From Diaphorobacter sp. HDW4A (GTDB lineage Bacteria; Pseudomonadota; Gammaproteobacteria; Burkholderiales; Burkholderiaceae_C): 64,000 nt of DNA. How positions within the stretch are numbered: position 1 is the stretch's first letter; each line of letters opens with the position of its first letter. The position numbers and the translations under genes are program-made. This document shows positions 28,871 to 38,976 of the stretch, piece after piece. The stretch spans positions 3,038,001-3,102,000 of the forward strand of contig NZ_CP049910.1 in NCBI RefSeq assembly GCF_011305995.1. Direction: 5' to 3'. Under the pieces are notes generated by a model, which ran no database searches, was not told where the DNA came from, and was given only the letters and a program-made list of their open reading frames with translations.

Positions 28871-29265
28871 TCGAACAACCGCTGCCGCTCTGGCTCGATA
28901 TCTTCATCTCCGTCGTCGTGGTGCTGGGCGCGCTGATTGCGCTGATCGGCTCGTCGGGCCTGCTGCGCCTCAAAACCTATTTCGAGCGCGTGCACGCGCC
29001 CTCCATCATCGCGACGCTGGGCACCTGGTGCATCATGCACGCCACCGTGATCTACTTCTCGGTGCAGGAACACCAGCTCGCGATCCACGCGATCCTGATC
29101 GCCATCTTCATCGCCGTGACCGTGCCGGTGACCACCATCTTCCTGATGCGCGCAGCACTCTTTCGCGCCCGCCGCTCGGGCGAGGACGTACCGCCCAGCC
29201 TGAGCGACAACACCGAAAGCCGCACCCGCGCCGCCGCCCTGCTGTCCGGCGAAGAGCCGGACTAA
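28867..29265 (+). CDS. mrpG: Mrp antiporter subunit G
   Basis: A 132-aa, three-helix subunit. SSGLLRLKTYFERVHAPSI near 29-47 and PVTTIFLMRAALFRA near 95 are typical of MnhG. Last gene of the operon. It ends 24 bp before the stop of the convergent 5-oxoprolinase gene and no hairpin terminator is visible between them. Confidence 0.92.
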   Translation: MIEQPLPLWLDIFISVVVVLGALIALIGSSGLLRLKTYFERVHAPSIIATLGTWCIMHATVIYFSVQEHQLAIHAILIAIFIAVTVPVTTIFLMRAALFRARRSGEDVPPSLSDNTESRTRAAALLSGEEPD

Positions 29266-29289
29266 GAGCGTGTTTACGATCTAGAGCCT

Positions 29290-32200
29290 TCAACGCTTGC
29301 TGAAGCCACCGCCACCCGGCGTGTGGATTTCAAAGATGTCGCCCGCCTCCATCTGCGTCTGCCCGATATGCGCCAGCGCCTCCACGCGCCCATCGGTGCG
29401 CAGCACGCGGTTGATGCCGGGTTGACCGGCGCTGCCGCCCGCCATGCCGAACGAACCCTGCACGCGGCCATTCGAGAGAATGCCTGCCGTCATCGGCTGC
29501 AGAAAGCGCACGCGGCGCACGCCGCCGTTGCCGCCGCTCCACTTTCCTGCGCCGCCCGAATCCGCGCGAATCGCATAGCTCTCCAGCCGCACCGGGAAGC
29601 GGAACTCCAGCACCTCCGGATCGGTCATGCGCGAGTTGGTCATGTGCGTCTGCACCACGCTTGTGCCGTTGAAGCCGTCAACCAGCGCGCCCGCATCGTC
29701 GAACACGCCGCCCGCACCGCTGCCGCCCGAAATGGTCTCGTAGTACTGATATCGCTCGTTGCCAAAGGTGAAGTTGTTCATCGTGCACTGGCTTGCGGCC
29801 GAGACACCCAGCGCGCCGAGCAGCGCGTTGGTGATGCAGGTCGACGTCTCCACATTGCCCGCCACCACTGATGCGGGCGGCAGCGGATTGAGCATGCAGC
29901 CCTCGGGGATGTGCACATTGATCGGTTTGAGGCAGCCCGCGTTGAGCGGGATATCGTCGTTTACCAACGTGCGGAACACATATAGCACTGCTGCCATGCA
30001 GACCGCCGTGGGAGCGTTGAAGTTGTTGTTCTGCTGCGGCGAGGTGCCGCGGAAATCGATCTCCGCGCTGCGTGCAGCCGCGTCGATGCGGATCGCCACC
30101 TGGATCTGCGCGCCGTTATCCAGCGGCAGCGTAAATTGCCCATCACCCATGCGTGCCGCAAGCTGTGTGATCGCACGGCGCACCGACTCCTCGGCATTGT
30201 CCTGCACATACTGCATGTAGGCTTGCACGACGGGCAGCGTGAACTGCCCGACCATGCGGTGCAACTCCTGCACGCCCTTCTCGTTGGCCGCGATCTGCGC
30301 CTTGAGATCGGCCAGATTCTGCTGCGGGTTGCGCGCGGGATACTCGCCGCTTGCCAGCAGCGCGAGCATCTCTTTTTCACGCAGCTCGCCACCATCGACC
30401 AGCTTGAAGTTGTCGATCTGCACGCCCTCCTCTTCGATGCGCGTGGAGAACGGCGGCATCGAGCCCGGTGTGATGCCACCCACATCCGCATGGTGGCCAC
30501 GGCTGCCCACATAGAAGGTCGGCTCAGCGCTCTCGCCCACATAGACCGGCGTGATCACCGTGATGTCGGGCAGGTGGGTGCCGCCGTGATAAGGATCGTT
30601 GAGCACATACACATCGCCACGCCGCATGCTCGCGCGATTGCGGGCAATGACGGTCTTGATGCTCTCGCCCATCGAGCCCAGATGCACCGGCATGTGCGGC
30701 GCATTCGCGATGAGCTGGCCGTCACCGTCAAACAGCGCGCAGCTGAAGTCAAGCCGCTCCTTGATGTTCACCGAGTACGCGGTGTTCTGCAGCTGCAGCC
30801 CCATCTGCTCGGCGATGTTCATGAACAGATTGTTGAAGACCTCGAGCAGCACCGGATCCACCTCAGTGCCCGCCGCCTTGCGCTGCGCGCGCGGCATGTG
30901 GCGCGTGAGCAGCAGATGATCGAGGCCCGTCAGATGCGCCTCCCAGCCGGGCTCAACCACCGTCGTCGCGTTCTTCTCGGCGATGATCACCGGGCCTTTG
31001 AGACGATCTCCGGCGCGCATGTCCTCGCGCACCACCAGCGCCGCGTCATGCCACTCTGGCTCGCCCGCAACGCCAACGGTGAACATACGCACTTTGTCGC
31101 GCTGCGGTACATCGCGCTGCGGATGCTCGGGAGTGTGCGCCTCCGATGCGCGCTCGCCGGGCACGACGATCTCCACCGAGACTGCCTCGACCATCAGCGC
31201 GCGTCCCTGCATGAGAAACGCAAAGCGCTGCCGGTACGCTTGCTCGAACGCCGTCGCCATCTCCTGCGGCGTGCCGAACGGAACCACCAACGCTGAATCC
31301 GCGCCCTCGTAGCGCACGTGCGCACGGCGAAGCACAAGGGACTCGCTCGCTGTGAGTCCCCGCTCCAACAACTCAGCACTCGCAACCTCTTCGAGCCCGT
31401 TCAATGTCTGCTCGACCTGCGCAAAATTCTCTGCCGAGAGTCGCAGCTCCAGCGCCTTCTCACGCATCACGTTCTGGTCCGCGAGGCCCATACCGTAGGC
31501 CGAAAGCACGCCTGCCAGCGGATGAATCAGCACTTTCTCCATTCCTAGCGCATCCGCGACCAGACAGGCATGCTGCCCGCCCGCACCACCAAAGCACTGC
31601 AGCGTGTAGCGCGTCACGTCATAGCCGCGCGCCACCGAAATTTTCTTGATGGCATTCGCCATCTGCTGTACGGCGATCTCGATGTAGCCGTGTGCCACCG
31701 ATTCCGGTGCGCGGCCAAGCGGCGATGCAACCTCGGCGAACTTCTGCTGCACGATCGCCGCATCGAGACTCTGATCCGCACCATACCCGAACACCTGCGG
31801 AAAGAACTGCGGCTGCAGCTTGCCCACCATCACGTTCGCATCGGTAACCGCCAGCGGCCCGCCGCGGCGATAGCTCGCGGGACCGGGATTCGCACCCGCG
31901 CTCTCCGGGCCTACGCGAAAGCGTGCGCCGTCGAACGCGAGAATCGACCCGCCGCCCGAAGCCACGGTGTGGATGCTCATCATCGGCGCACGCATGCGAA
32001 CGCCGGCCACCTGCGTCTCGAACTCACGCTCGAACTCGCCGGCAAAGTGGCTCACGTCGGTGGACGTGCCCCCCATGTCGAAGCCGATCACCCGCTGCTG
32101 TCCCGCAATCTGCGCAGTGCGCGCCATGCCGACGATGCCGCCCGCGGGCCCGGAGAGAATCGCATCCTTGCCTTGAAAACGATGCGCATGCGCCAGCCCG

Positions 32201-32928
32201 CCGGACGACTGCATGAAATACAGCGGCACCCCAGGCAGCTCTGCCTCGACCTGCTCCACATAGCGCCGCAGAATTGGCGAGAGATACGCGTCGACCACTG
32301 TCGTGTCACCGCGGCTCACGAACTTCATGAGCGGACTGGTGCCGTGCGAGGTGCTGATCTGCGTGAAGCCCGCCGCCCGGGCCAGCTCAGCGGCCGTCTC
32401 TTCATGTGCGGTATAGCGCCAGCCATGCATGAACACGATGGCGACGCTGCGCAACCCCGCATCGTGCGCAGCCCAGAGGCGCTCGCGCAGATGTTCCTTG
32501 TCGAGCACTTCGATCACCTCGCCATCGGCAGACATGCGCTCCTGCGCCTCGATCACGCGGCTGTAAAGCAGCTCGGGCAGCACGATGCGCCGATCAAACA
32601 ATCGCGGTCGGTTCTGGTAAGCGATGCGCAAGGCGTCCTTGAAACCTCGCGTGGTGATCAGCAGCGTGGGCTCCCCCTTGCGTTCGAGCAGCGCATTAGT
32701 GGCCACCGTCGTGCCCATCTTCACGCACTCGATCAAGTCGGACGGGATCGCCTGCGCACTCTTCAAACCCAGCAGATGCCGAATACCCGCGACCGCCGCA
32801 TCGCGGTACTGCTCCGGGTTCTCCGACAGCAGTTTGTGCGTGACGATCTCGCCGTTCGGCCTGCGTCCCACCACATCGGTAAACGTACCTCCACGATCCA
32901 CCCAGAACTGCCAGCGTTGCGTTGTCAT
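29290..32928 (-). CDS. 5-oxoprolinase, ATP-hydrolysing (fused HyuA-HyuB hydantoinase family)
   Basis: A 1212-aa enzyme that opens 5-oxoproline to glutamate using ATP. The N-terminal HyuA half begins [17 protein letters not shown] and has the ATPase motif [14 protein letters not shown] near 275 and SGPAGGIVG. From about 690 the HyuB half follows ([44 protein letters not shown]). Eukaryotic-type fusion length. The start at 32928 has AAAGGAA upstream; an ATG at 33003 is less likely. Some members act on other hydantoins, so substrate is by family. Confidence 0.88.
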   Translation of the reverse strand: MTTQRWQFWVDRGGTFTDVVGRRPNGEIVTHKLLSENPEQYRDAAVAGIRHLLGLKSAQAIPSDLIECVKMGTTVATNALLERKGEPTLLITTRGFKDALRIAYQNRPRLFDRRIVLPELLYSRVIEAQERMSADGEVIEVLDKEHLRERLWAAHDAGLRSVAIVFMHGWRYTAHEETAAELARAAGFTQISTSHGTSPLMKFVSRGDTTVVDAYLSPILRRYVEQVEAELPGVPLYFMQSSGGLAHAHRFQGKDAILSGPAGGIVGMARTAQIAGQQRVIGFDMGGTSTDVSHFAGEFEREFETQVAGVRMRAPMMSIHTVASGGGSILAFDGARFRVGPESAGANPGPASYRRGGPLAVTDANVMVGKLQPQFFPQVFGYGADQSLDAAIVQQKFAEVASPLGRAPESVAHGYIEIAVQQMANAIKKISVARGYDVTRYTLQCFGGAGGQHACLVADALGMEKVLIHPLAGVLSAYGMGLADQNVMREKALELRLSAENFAQVEQTLNGLEEVASAELLERGLTASESLVLRRAHVRYEGADSALVVPFGTPQEMATAFEQAYRQRFAFLMQGRALMVEAVSVEIVVPGERASEAHTPEHPQRDVPQRDKVRMFTVGVAGEPEWHDAALVVREDMRAGDRLKGPVIIAEKNATTVVEPGWEAHLTGLDHLLLTRHMPRAQRKAAGTEVDPVLLEVFNNLFMNIAEQMGLQLQNTAYSVNIKERLDFSCALFDGDGQLIANAPHMPVHLGSMGESIKTVIARNRASMRRGDVYVLNDPYHGGTHLPDITVITPVYVGESAEPTFYVGSRGHHADVGGITPGSMPPFSTRIEEEGVQIDNFKLVDGGELREKEMLALLASGEYPARNPQQNLADLKAQIAANEKGVQELHRMVGQFTLPVVQAYMQYVQDNAEESVRRAITQLAARMGDGQFTLPLDNGAQIQVAIRIDAAARSAEIDFRGTSPQQNNNFNAPTAVCMAAVLYVFRTLVNDDIPLNAGCLKPINVHIPEGCMLNPLPPASVVAGNVETSTCITNALLGALGVSAASQCTMNNFTFGNERYQYYETISGGSGAGGVFDDAGALVDGFNGTSVVQTHMTNSRMTDPEVLEFRFPVRLESYAIRADSGGAGKWSGGNGGVRRVRFLQPMTAGILSNGRVQGSFGMAGGSAGQPGINRVLRTDGRVEALAHIGQTQMEAGDIFEIHTPGGGGFSKR

Positions 32929-33118
32929 CTCGTTCCTTTGGCGCGAATGGTGTGCGCCGTCATAGGTCAAAAACTGCGCGTTATTTTCCCTTGAAGCAGC
33001 CAATGCACAACACAGACATTCAAGTTCTGAGGATATTGAAAAGAAGCTCTAGACAGGACAGGAATCCAGCAATCGAAGGAACGGCGACCATCCCCGATTC
33101 GCGCCCTACAATGCCCCG

Positions 33119-33508
33119 ATGCTGATTCAAGTTCTAGCCATTTGCGTGGGCGCCAGCCTCGGTGCGCTCTCGCGCTGGGGCCTTGGGCTCTGGCTGAGCA
33201 GCGGCGCAGCCCTGCCTTGGGGCACGCTCGCCGCCAACCTCATCGGCGGTTATCTGATCGGCCTGTGCGTCGGCGTCTTCCAAGCCATTCCGCAGCTCGA
33301 TCCGGTCTGGCGGCTCGCGCTCGTCACCGGCTTTCTCGGCGGGCTCACCACGTTCTCGAGTTTTTCTGCCGAAGTCGTTGCCCTTCTGCAGGATCAGCGT
33401 TTTGGAGAGGCGCTTGGCTGGTGCGCTATTCAGGTCCTGGGCTCGCTGTGCATGACTTGGCTTGGTTTACAAACTATTGGAATGATTTGGCCTACGGCGC
33501 GCGCGTGA
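33119..33508 (+). CDS. crcB: Fluoride ion exporter CrcB (Fluc)
   Basis: A 129-aa dual-topology channel with four membrane helices. Diagnostic motifs: GASLGALSRW near 11-20, GTLAANLIGGYLIG near 35-48 (conserved Asn) and GFLGGLTTFSSFSAEV near 71-86 with the Phe-Ser box. It keeps cytoplasmic fluoride low. The 115-bp space upstream does not show a fluoride riboswitch that I can recognise. A single gene, divergent from the 5-oxoprolinase gene. Confidence 0.93.
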   Translation: MLIQVLAICVGASLGALSRWGLGLWLSSGAALPWGTLAANLIGGYLIGLCVGVFQAIPQLDPVWRLALVTGFLGGLTTFSSFSAEVVALLQDQRFGEALGWCAIQVLGSLCMTWLGLQTIGMIWPTARA

Positions 33509-33597
33509 ATCTTCACGCGCCGGAATTCTGATCTATCCTCTCAATCACCCATAACGCAGCGCGTTTGCCGCAGTCTGATCTCACGAAGCACGAATCC

Positions 33598-34461
33598 ATG
33601 GAAGCAAACACCAATCTGAATGACCGCCGCCTGGCCGATGCCTGGGCTGAAATCAACAACTTCGCGGTGGCGGGTAATCCGCTTGAAGCAGACTCCTACC
33701 GCCTCGCCTTCGCCGATCCCGAATTCATGCTGCGCCGCGAGACACGCGGTATTCGCTTTCAGCTCGAACTGCTCAAGCCCGACCTCGACATGGCGGCGCT
33801 CGGCGTCGAGCACACTGTCGTCGTCTACGGCAGCGCCCGTATGCTGTCGCCCGAAGACGCCGCGCAGCAGCTCGAAGCCGCAGAAGCCAGCGACGATGCT
33901 GAACGCATCGCTCGCGGCAAGCTCGCCGTGAAGAATGCGCATTACTACGATCAGGCCCGCCAGTTTGCACGCATCGTGGCCGAGTTCGGCAAGACCTGCA
34001 TCGACAAGGAGCGCGTCTACATCTGTACCGGCGGCGGTCCCGGCATCATGGAGGCCGCCAACCGCGGAGCACATGACGCGGGCGCGCTCAATGTGGGGCT
34101 GAACATCACGCTGCCGCATGAGCAAAGCGGCAACAAGTACATCTCGCCCGAACTGTGCTTCAAGTTCCACTACTTTGCGCTGCGCAAGATGCACTTTCTC
34201 ATGCGCGCCAAGGCACTCGTGGCATTTCCCGGCGGCTTCGGCACGCTTGACGAGCTGTTCGAGGTGCTCACGCTGGTGCAGACAGGCAAGGCCAAGGCTC
34301 TGCCCATCATTCTGTACGGCAGCGAGTTCTGGAAGAAACTCATCAACTTCGATGCACTGGTCGAACAGGGCACGATCTCGGCTGGCGATCTGAAACTGTT
34401 CAAGTACGTGGACGATCCTGCCGAAGCCTGGCAGGTGATCAAGGACTTCTACAAGCTCTGA
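33598..34461 (+). CDS. LOG-family protein (probable nucleotide 5'-monophosphate nucleosidase)
   Basis: A 287-aa protein of the lysine-decarboxylase-like/LOG fold. VVYGSARM near 80, the CTGGGPGIMEAANRGA stretch near 140-156 and PGGFGTLDELFEVLT near 213-227 are the family motifs; the last carries the catalytic Glu region. Relatives split the ribosyl bond of AMP-type nucleotides or make cytokinins. The N-terminal 75 residues are extra compared with short LOG proteins. The ATG at 33598 is preferred over a TTG at 33565. Confidence 0.85.
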   Translation: MEANTNLNDRRLADAWAEINNFAVAGNPLEADSYRLAFADPEFMLRRETRGIRFQLELLKPDLDMAALGVEHTVVVYGSARMLSPEDAAQQLEAAEASDDAERIARGKLAVKNAHYYDQARQFARIVAEFGKTCIDKERVYICTGGGPGIMEAANRGAHDAGALNVGLNITLPHEQSGNKYISPELCFKFHYFALRKMHFLMRAKALVAFPGGFGTLDELFEVLTLVQTGKAKALPIILYGSEFWKKLINFDALVEQGTISAGDLKLFKYVDDPAEAWQVIKDFYKL

Positions 34462-34518
34462 TCCAAAGCTTGCTCGAATCCACCCGCACGCCAACCCAAC
34501 GCATGCGGGCACCCTGAT

Positions 34519-36222
34519 CTAAAACGAAGTCCAGTCGTCCTCGGTATGGCGAGCACCTTGGTGCGCCAGCGTTCGACTCGATTTGGACGGCATCGCTGCG
34601 GCGGGCTTGAATGCTGTATTTGGCACTTTCCGCATCGGCGCAGTCGCGCTGGACACTGCAGCCACGTCCATGGCATGCTGTTGCTCGGCATTCAGCTTGA
34701 ACGTCGCAACCGACTGGGTCAGAGCCCTCGCCTGTTGACTCAGGCTTGACGCTGCTGCCGCACTTTCCTCGACCAGCGCGGCGTTCTGCTGCGTCACTTG
34801 GTCGAGCTGTGCCACCGCGTCACTGATCAGCGAGATGCCCTCGCTCTGTTCACGGCTTGCCAAGCTGATATCGCCCACGAGGGAGGCCACATCGCGCACC
34901 TGCGTAATGATGGAGTTGATCGTCTGCGTCGCCTCGTTCACCAGCTCCGCGCCGTCGTTCACCTCCTCGACGCTCTGGCTGATCAGCGCATTGATCTCCT
35001 TGGCCGCCTCCGCGCTACGTCCGGCCAGCGAACGCACTTCACTCGCCACTACGGCGAAGCCGCGCCCCTGCTCGCCCGCCCGCGCGGCTTCGACCGCCGC
35101 ATTCAGAGCCAGGATGTTGGTCTGGAACGCGATGGAGTTGATCACGTCGATGATGTCCGCAATCTTGGCCGAGCTGCCCGAGATGTTGCTCATGGTCTTG
35201 TTCACGCGCTGCATGGCCTCGCCGCCGTCTGCCGCCGTGAGGGAAGCGGTCGATGCGAGCTGCGTCGCCTTGGTCGCGTTGAAGGAGTTCTGGCGCACGG
35301 TGGCGGTCAGTTCTTCCATGGAGGCCGCCGTTTGCAGCAGGTTGCTCGCCTGCTCTTCGGTGCGCTGCGACAGGTCCTGACTGCCCGCCGCGATCTGGGT
35401 CGAGCCCGTCATCACCGACTCACTGCCTTCACGGATGCGCAGCACGATTCGCGCAAGGTTCTCGTTCATGGTGCCAAGCGCGCGCAACAGACGCCCCACT
35501 TCGTCCTCGCTTGCCACTTCAATCTTGACCGACAGATCACCACGCGCCACACGCTCGGCCACGCGGACCGCGTGATCAAGACTCGACGTGATCTTGCGGA
35601 TGAACAGAAACGCCGCCGTGATGCAGATGACCAGCGCCAACACCAACGCCGCTGCGATGCCCCACATGACGGTCTGCATTGCAGCGAAGGAATCTTCAGA
35701 CGTCTGCTTGCCATTGACCAACTGCATATCGGAGATGCTCTCCAACCCGCTGAGAAGTGGCACCATGAGCGGATCAAGCGCAGCCTCCTTGAGGGCAGCG
35801 GCCTCTTGCAATTGCCCTGCTCGCAGAGTCTCGATGAGCCGCGAGATGATCGGGTTGGCCTTTTGCTGCAGTGGCTGGATCTTGTCCACCTCGGCCTGTT
35901 CGTTGGCAAAGAGTTTGGTCTGCAGAAAGGCGCTCCAGCTCTTGTTGGCCCGCACCTGCCCCTCTGCGATCAGTCGTGCCGCTTCCGTCGGACTGATGGC
36001 ATTGACAAGCGCTCGGTCCAAGGAAATCAGCACACCATTGTTGTAGCCCGACGCCACCTCCGACATCTGCCTGAGTGGCAGCACCTGGTTTTCGTACACG
36101 CTGTAGATGCCTTGGTTGGCGACATTCAGCCGTTGGAACAGGACGCCCGACACGATGACCAACACGGCGAGCAGACTGATGACCAGCAGCCACAAGCGGG
36201 TTTTGATAGATAGGTGGTTCAT
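34519..36222 (-). CDS. Methyl-accepting chemotaxis protein
   Basis: A 567-aa chemoreceptor. Membrane helix 1 at about 10-30, a periplasmic four-helix-bundle ligand domain to about 185, membrane helix 2 at about 188-208, HAMP to about 265, then a long coiled-coil signalling domain whose hairpin tip is [37 protein letters not shown] (positions about 365-400). The last five residues DWTSF fit the W-x-x-F pattern used to tether CheR/CheB in Tar-type receptors. No chemotaxis genes lie nearby, so it is an orphan receptor. Ligand unknown. Confidence 0.92.
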   Translation of the reverse strand: MNHLSIKTRLWLLVISLLAVLVIVSGVLFQRLNVANQGIYSVYENQVLPLRQMSEVASGYNNGVLISLDRALVNAISPTEAARLIAEGQVRANKSWSAFLQTKLFANEQAEVDKIQPLQQKANPIISRLIETLRAGQLQEAAALKEAALDPLMVPLLSGLESISDMQLVNGKQTSEDSFAAMQTVMWGIAAALVLALVICITAAFLFIRKITSSLDHAVRVAERVARGDLSVKIEVASEDEVGRLLRALGTMNENLARIVLRIREGSESVMTGSTQIAAGSQDLSQRTEEQASNLLQTAASMEELTATVRQNSFNATKATQLASTASLTAADGGEAMQRVNKTMSNISGSSAKIADIIDVINSIAFQTNILALNAAVEAARAGEQGRGFAVVASEVRSLAGRSAEAAKEINALISQSVEEVNDGAELVNEATQTINSIITQVRDVASLVGDISLASREQSEGISLISDAVAQLDQVTQQNAALVEESAAAASSLSQQARALTQSVATFKLNAEQQHAMDVAAVSSATAPMRKVPNTAFKPAAAMPSKSSRTLAHQGARHTEDDWTSF

Positions 36223-36343
36223 AGATCTCGGTGCTGAGAGACATGTTGAATTTACAAAAATTCAATCAAAAACACACATTGCAACCTCAAGCCTAAATCA
36301 AGCAGGCGTGGCCGTCCATCACCAAAGTCCCTATCGTTGAACT

Positions 36344-37528
36344 TCAGTGTGTTTGCTCTGGCAGCTCCATGCCGCGCATCTTCCACGCAATGCGCGAGCC
36401 GCAGCCAACGGCCGCACCGACGATCCAGAACAGCCCCGCCACACCCACCAGCGCCCCGGCATAGCCAAAAATCACAGGCATCAGCACACTCGAGCCGTTG
36501 ATCGCCATGAGCCGCAACCCCAGTGCCTCGCCATGCCGCGCGGGCGGCGTGAGCTGGTGCAGCATGCTCATGATCATCGGCTGCACCGAACCGAGCGCCA
36601 GCCCCAGCAGCACCGAGCAGGTACCGAGCAGCAACGCGGTCGGCATCAACGGATAGAACGCGAACAGCAGCGCCGTGATCAGCATCGCAGCGCACAGCAC
36701 TGTGGCTTCCTTCAGACGCTCGGCGATGAAGGGCATCAATACACGGATCGCCGCAGCGGCCAGCGCAAACGAACCCAGAATCGTGCCGATCACCGAGGCC
36801 GACAGTCCGCGTTCATGCCCAAGGAGCGGTACGACGAAAGTGTGCACATCCCAGCACGAGGACAGCAGCCAGTTGAGAATCAGCAGCCGCCGGAAGTTGG
36901 GCTCTTCCAGCAGATCCCAGGCTTTCTGCCTTTTACCGTTGTCGGCCGAGATCACGGGGGGCATCTCCTGCGTCTTGCGCACCCACAGCCAGGTGAGCAG
37001 CGCGAGCGCCATCATCATCACGAAGGCGGCGCGGTAGCCCTCGGTGCTACCTGCGGTCTTGCCCGCATGGTCAATCAACAGCCCTGCAAAGAACGGTCCG
37101 ATGAAATTGGACACCGCTGGCCCTATCGCCAGCCAGCTGAACACCTGGCGCAACTGCGTCGCATCGTGCGCAGCGCGCCCCACATGGCGCTGCAGCGCAA
37201 TCGTCGCGCAGCCCGTCGCCGCGCCGGTGCACAAAGCGGCAAAGCACAGCACAGGAAAAATGGGAAACAGCGCCGCCGCCGCAGTGCCCGTGGCAGCCAC
37301 GATCACCGCATATTTCACCGGCCGCTTGAGACCGTGGCGATCCGCATAACGCCCTGCAGGCAGCGCAAGAAACACCTGAGTGAGCGCAAACAGCGCAAGC
37401 AGCAGGCCCACCGCAATCGCGCTGTAGCCTTCGTGCAGCGCGAGCAGCGGCGCGGCCATGCGCATGCCCGTCATGCTGGCATGAATGCAGACCTGCCCGG
37501 CGATCAGACGTGCGAGGGGCAGATTCAA
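36344..37528 (-). CDS. MFS transporter
   Basis: A 394-aa, 12-helix permease of the major facilitator superfamily. The loop 2-3 motif is GRYADRHGLKRPVKY near 57-71. A hydrophilic loop sits in the middle around 190-205. No substrate-specific motif is recognised; the layout resembles sugar- or drug-efflux-type permeases. It starts one base after the rmuC stop, so the two are in one transcript. Confidence 0.82.
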   Translation of the reverse strand: MNLPLARLIAGQVCIHASMTGMRMAAPLLALHEGYSAIAVGLLLALFALTQVFLALPAGRYADRHGLKRPVKYAVIVAATGTAAAALFPIFPVLCFAALCTGAATGCATIALQRHVGRAAHDATQLRQVFSWLAIGPAVSNFIGPFFAGLLIDHAGKTAGSTEGYRAAFVMMMALALLTWLWVRKTQEMPPVISADNGKRQKAWDLLEEPNFRRLLILNWLLSSCWDVHTFVVPLLGHERGLSASVIGTILGSFALAAAAIRVLMPFIAERLKEATVLCAAMLITALLFAFYPLMPTALLLGTCSVLLGLALGSVQPMIMSMLHQLTPPARHGEALGLRLMAINGSSVLMPVIFGYAGALVGVAGLFWIVGAAVGCGSRIAWKMRGMELPEQTH

Positions 37529-37529
37529 A

Positions 37530-38957
37530 TCACTCCCCCTCGTCCTCGTCCTCGTCCTCGTCCTCGATCAGCAGATCATTCGCGGTGGGCGGTGGCAAGG
37601 CGGGATCGGCTTCATCGCCGCCGGTCTCGGTCTGGGGCGCAGGCAATTCCTGCACGGTGCGCAGTCTGCGCTGGATCGCGCGGGTGCGCACATCGACCTG
37701 ATCGAACTTACGCGCAGCCGCCTCAATGGACTTGCGCGTCGCATCGACGACAACGCCGAAGTTCTGGAACTCGGTCTTCACCTGACCCAGCACGGACCAG
37801 ACCTCGGATGAGCGCTTCTCGATGGCCAGCGTCTTGAAGCCCATCTGCAAGCTGTTGAGCATGGCCGCGAGATTGGCGGGGCCGGTGATCATCACACGGC
37901 ATTCGTTCTGCACCGCCTCAACCAGGCCGGGCCTGCGCATCACCTCGGCGAAGAGGCCCTCGGTGGGCAGATACAACACCGCGAAATCGGTGGTGTGCGG
38001 TGGCGACACGTACTTGCCGAAGATCTTGCGGGCCTCGAGCCGGATCGAGGTCTCGAACGCGTTGCCCGCAGCGATCATCGCAACCCGGTCGGCCGCATCC
38101 GACGCATCGAGCAGACGCTGATAATGCTCCACTGGATACTTCGAATCGATGGGCAACCAGACCGGCTCGTCGTCCTTCTTGCCCGGCAGGCGGATCGCAA
38201 ACTCCACCAGCTCGTCGCTGCCCGGCACGGTCTTCACGTTCTTCGCGTACTGCTCGGGCGAGAGCACGTTGTCGATGATTGCGCCGAGCTGCATTTCGCC
38301 CCAGGTGCCGCGCGATTTCACATTGGTCATCACGCGCTTCAAATCACCCACGCTGCCTGCAAGCGTCTGCATCTCGCCAAGGCCCTTGTGCACCTGCTCA
38401 AGCCGGTCGCTCACCAGCTTGAACGATTCGCCGAGGCGCTGCTCGAGCGTCTCATGCAGCTTTTCATCGACCGTGCGGCGCATTTCTTCGAGCTTGGATG
38501 CGTTGTCGGTCTGCATGGCAGAGAGCCGCTCGTTGAGCGTGCTGCGCATGCCACCCGACAGGGTCTCGAAGCGCTGCGCAAAGGCGGAATCCAGCAGCGC
38601 GAGGCGCTGATCGAGCTTGTTCTCGAACGAACCGAGCGACACCTGCAACTCGCTGCGGCTGATGCGCGCCTCGTTCACCGCGAGTGCCAGCCGCTCCTCC
38701 ACCGAATCACGCACACCATCGAGCGCATCCTGCGATGTCTGCGAGAACGCGCGCAGGTGCATGGCCATGCCGTTCATCGCCCCGTCGTTCTTGGCTACCG
38801 CGAGCTGTGTGGCCTGCGACATGGCTTCGAGCGCCGAAAGCCGCTGCTGCAGCTCGGGGGTGATCTCCACGCGCGGGCGGCGCAGCACCACCACCACAAG
38901 CAGCACGAGCACCAGAATCAACAGGGCGAAGATGGCAATGGTTTCAACAGTCATCAA
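37530..38957 (-). CDS. rmuC: DNA recombination protein RmuC
   Basis: A 475-aa protein. An N-terminal membrane anchor (IAIFALLILVLVLLVVVVL, 7-25) and a long coiled coil (about 40-210) precede the RmuC nuclease-like domain with KSRGTWGEMQLGAIIDNVLSPEQY near 215-240, LPIDSKYPVEHY near 275 and LPTEGLFAEV near 330. RmuC limits recombination at short inverted repeats. The C-terminus ends in an acidic tract of alternating Asp and Glu encoded by a hexamer repeat (37538-37566). The MFS gene follows after one base. Confidence 0.92.
   Translation of the reverse strand: MMTVETIAIFALLILVLVLLVVVVLRRPRVEITPELQQRLSALEAMSQATQLAVAKNDGAMNGMAMHLRAFSQTSQDALDGVRDSVEERLALAVNEARISRSELQVSLGSFENKLDQRLALLDSAFAQRFETLSGGMRSTLNERLSAMQTDNASKLEEMRRTVDEKLHETLEQRLGESFKLVSDRLEQVHKGLGEMQTLAGSVGDLKRVMTNVKSRGTWGEMQLGAIIDNVLSPEQYAKNVKTVPGSDELVEFAIRLPGKKDDEPVWLPIDSKYPVEHYQRLLDASDAADRVAMIAAGNAFETSIRLEARKIFGKYVSPPHTTDFAVLYLPTEGLFAEVMRRPGLVEAVQNECRVMITGPANLAAMLNSLQMGFKTLAIEKRSSEVWSVLGQVKTEFQNFGVVVDATRKSIEAAARKFDQVDVRTRAIQRRLRTVQELPAPQTETGGDEADPALPPPTANDLLIEDEDEDEDEGE
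37538..37566. repeat. Hexanucleotide microsatellite in the 3' end of rmuC
   Basis: CCTCGT repeated 4.8 times on the plus strand, coding Asp-Glu repeats on the minus strand. Unit changes keep frame, so only tail length would vary. Confidence 0.85.
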
Positions 38958-38976
38958 ATTCCAAAGGAGAGAAAGC

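Noticed and set aside
32929..33003. N-terminal extension of the 5-oxoprolinase to the ATG at 33003
   Set aside because: The extra 25 residues do not fit the family, while the ATG at 32928 has a good ribosome site and the standard beginning.
33004..33118. Fluoride riboswitch before crcB
   Set aside because: I looked for the crcB-motif pseudoknot but could not find its conserved pieces in this 115-bp space.
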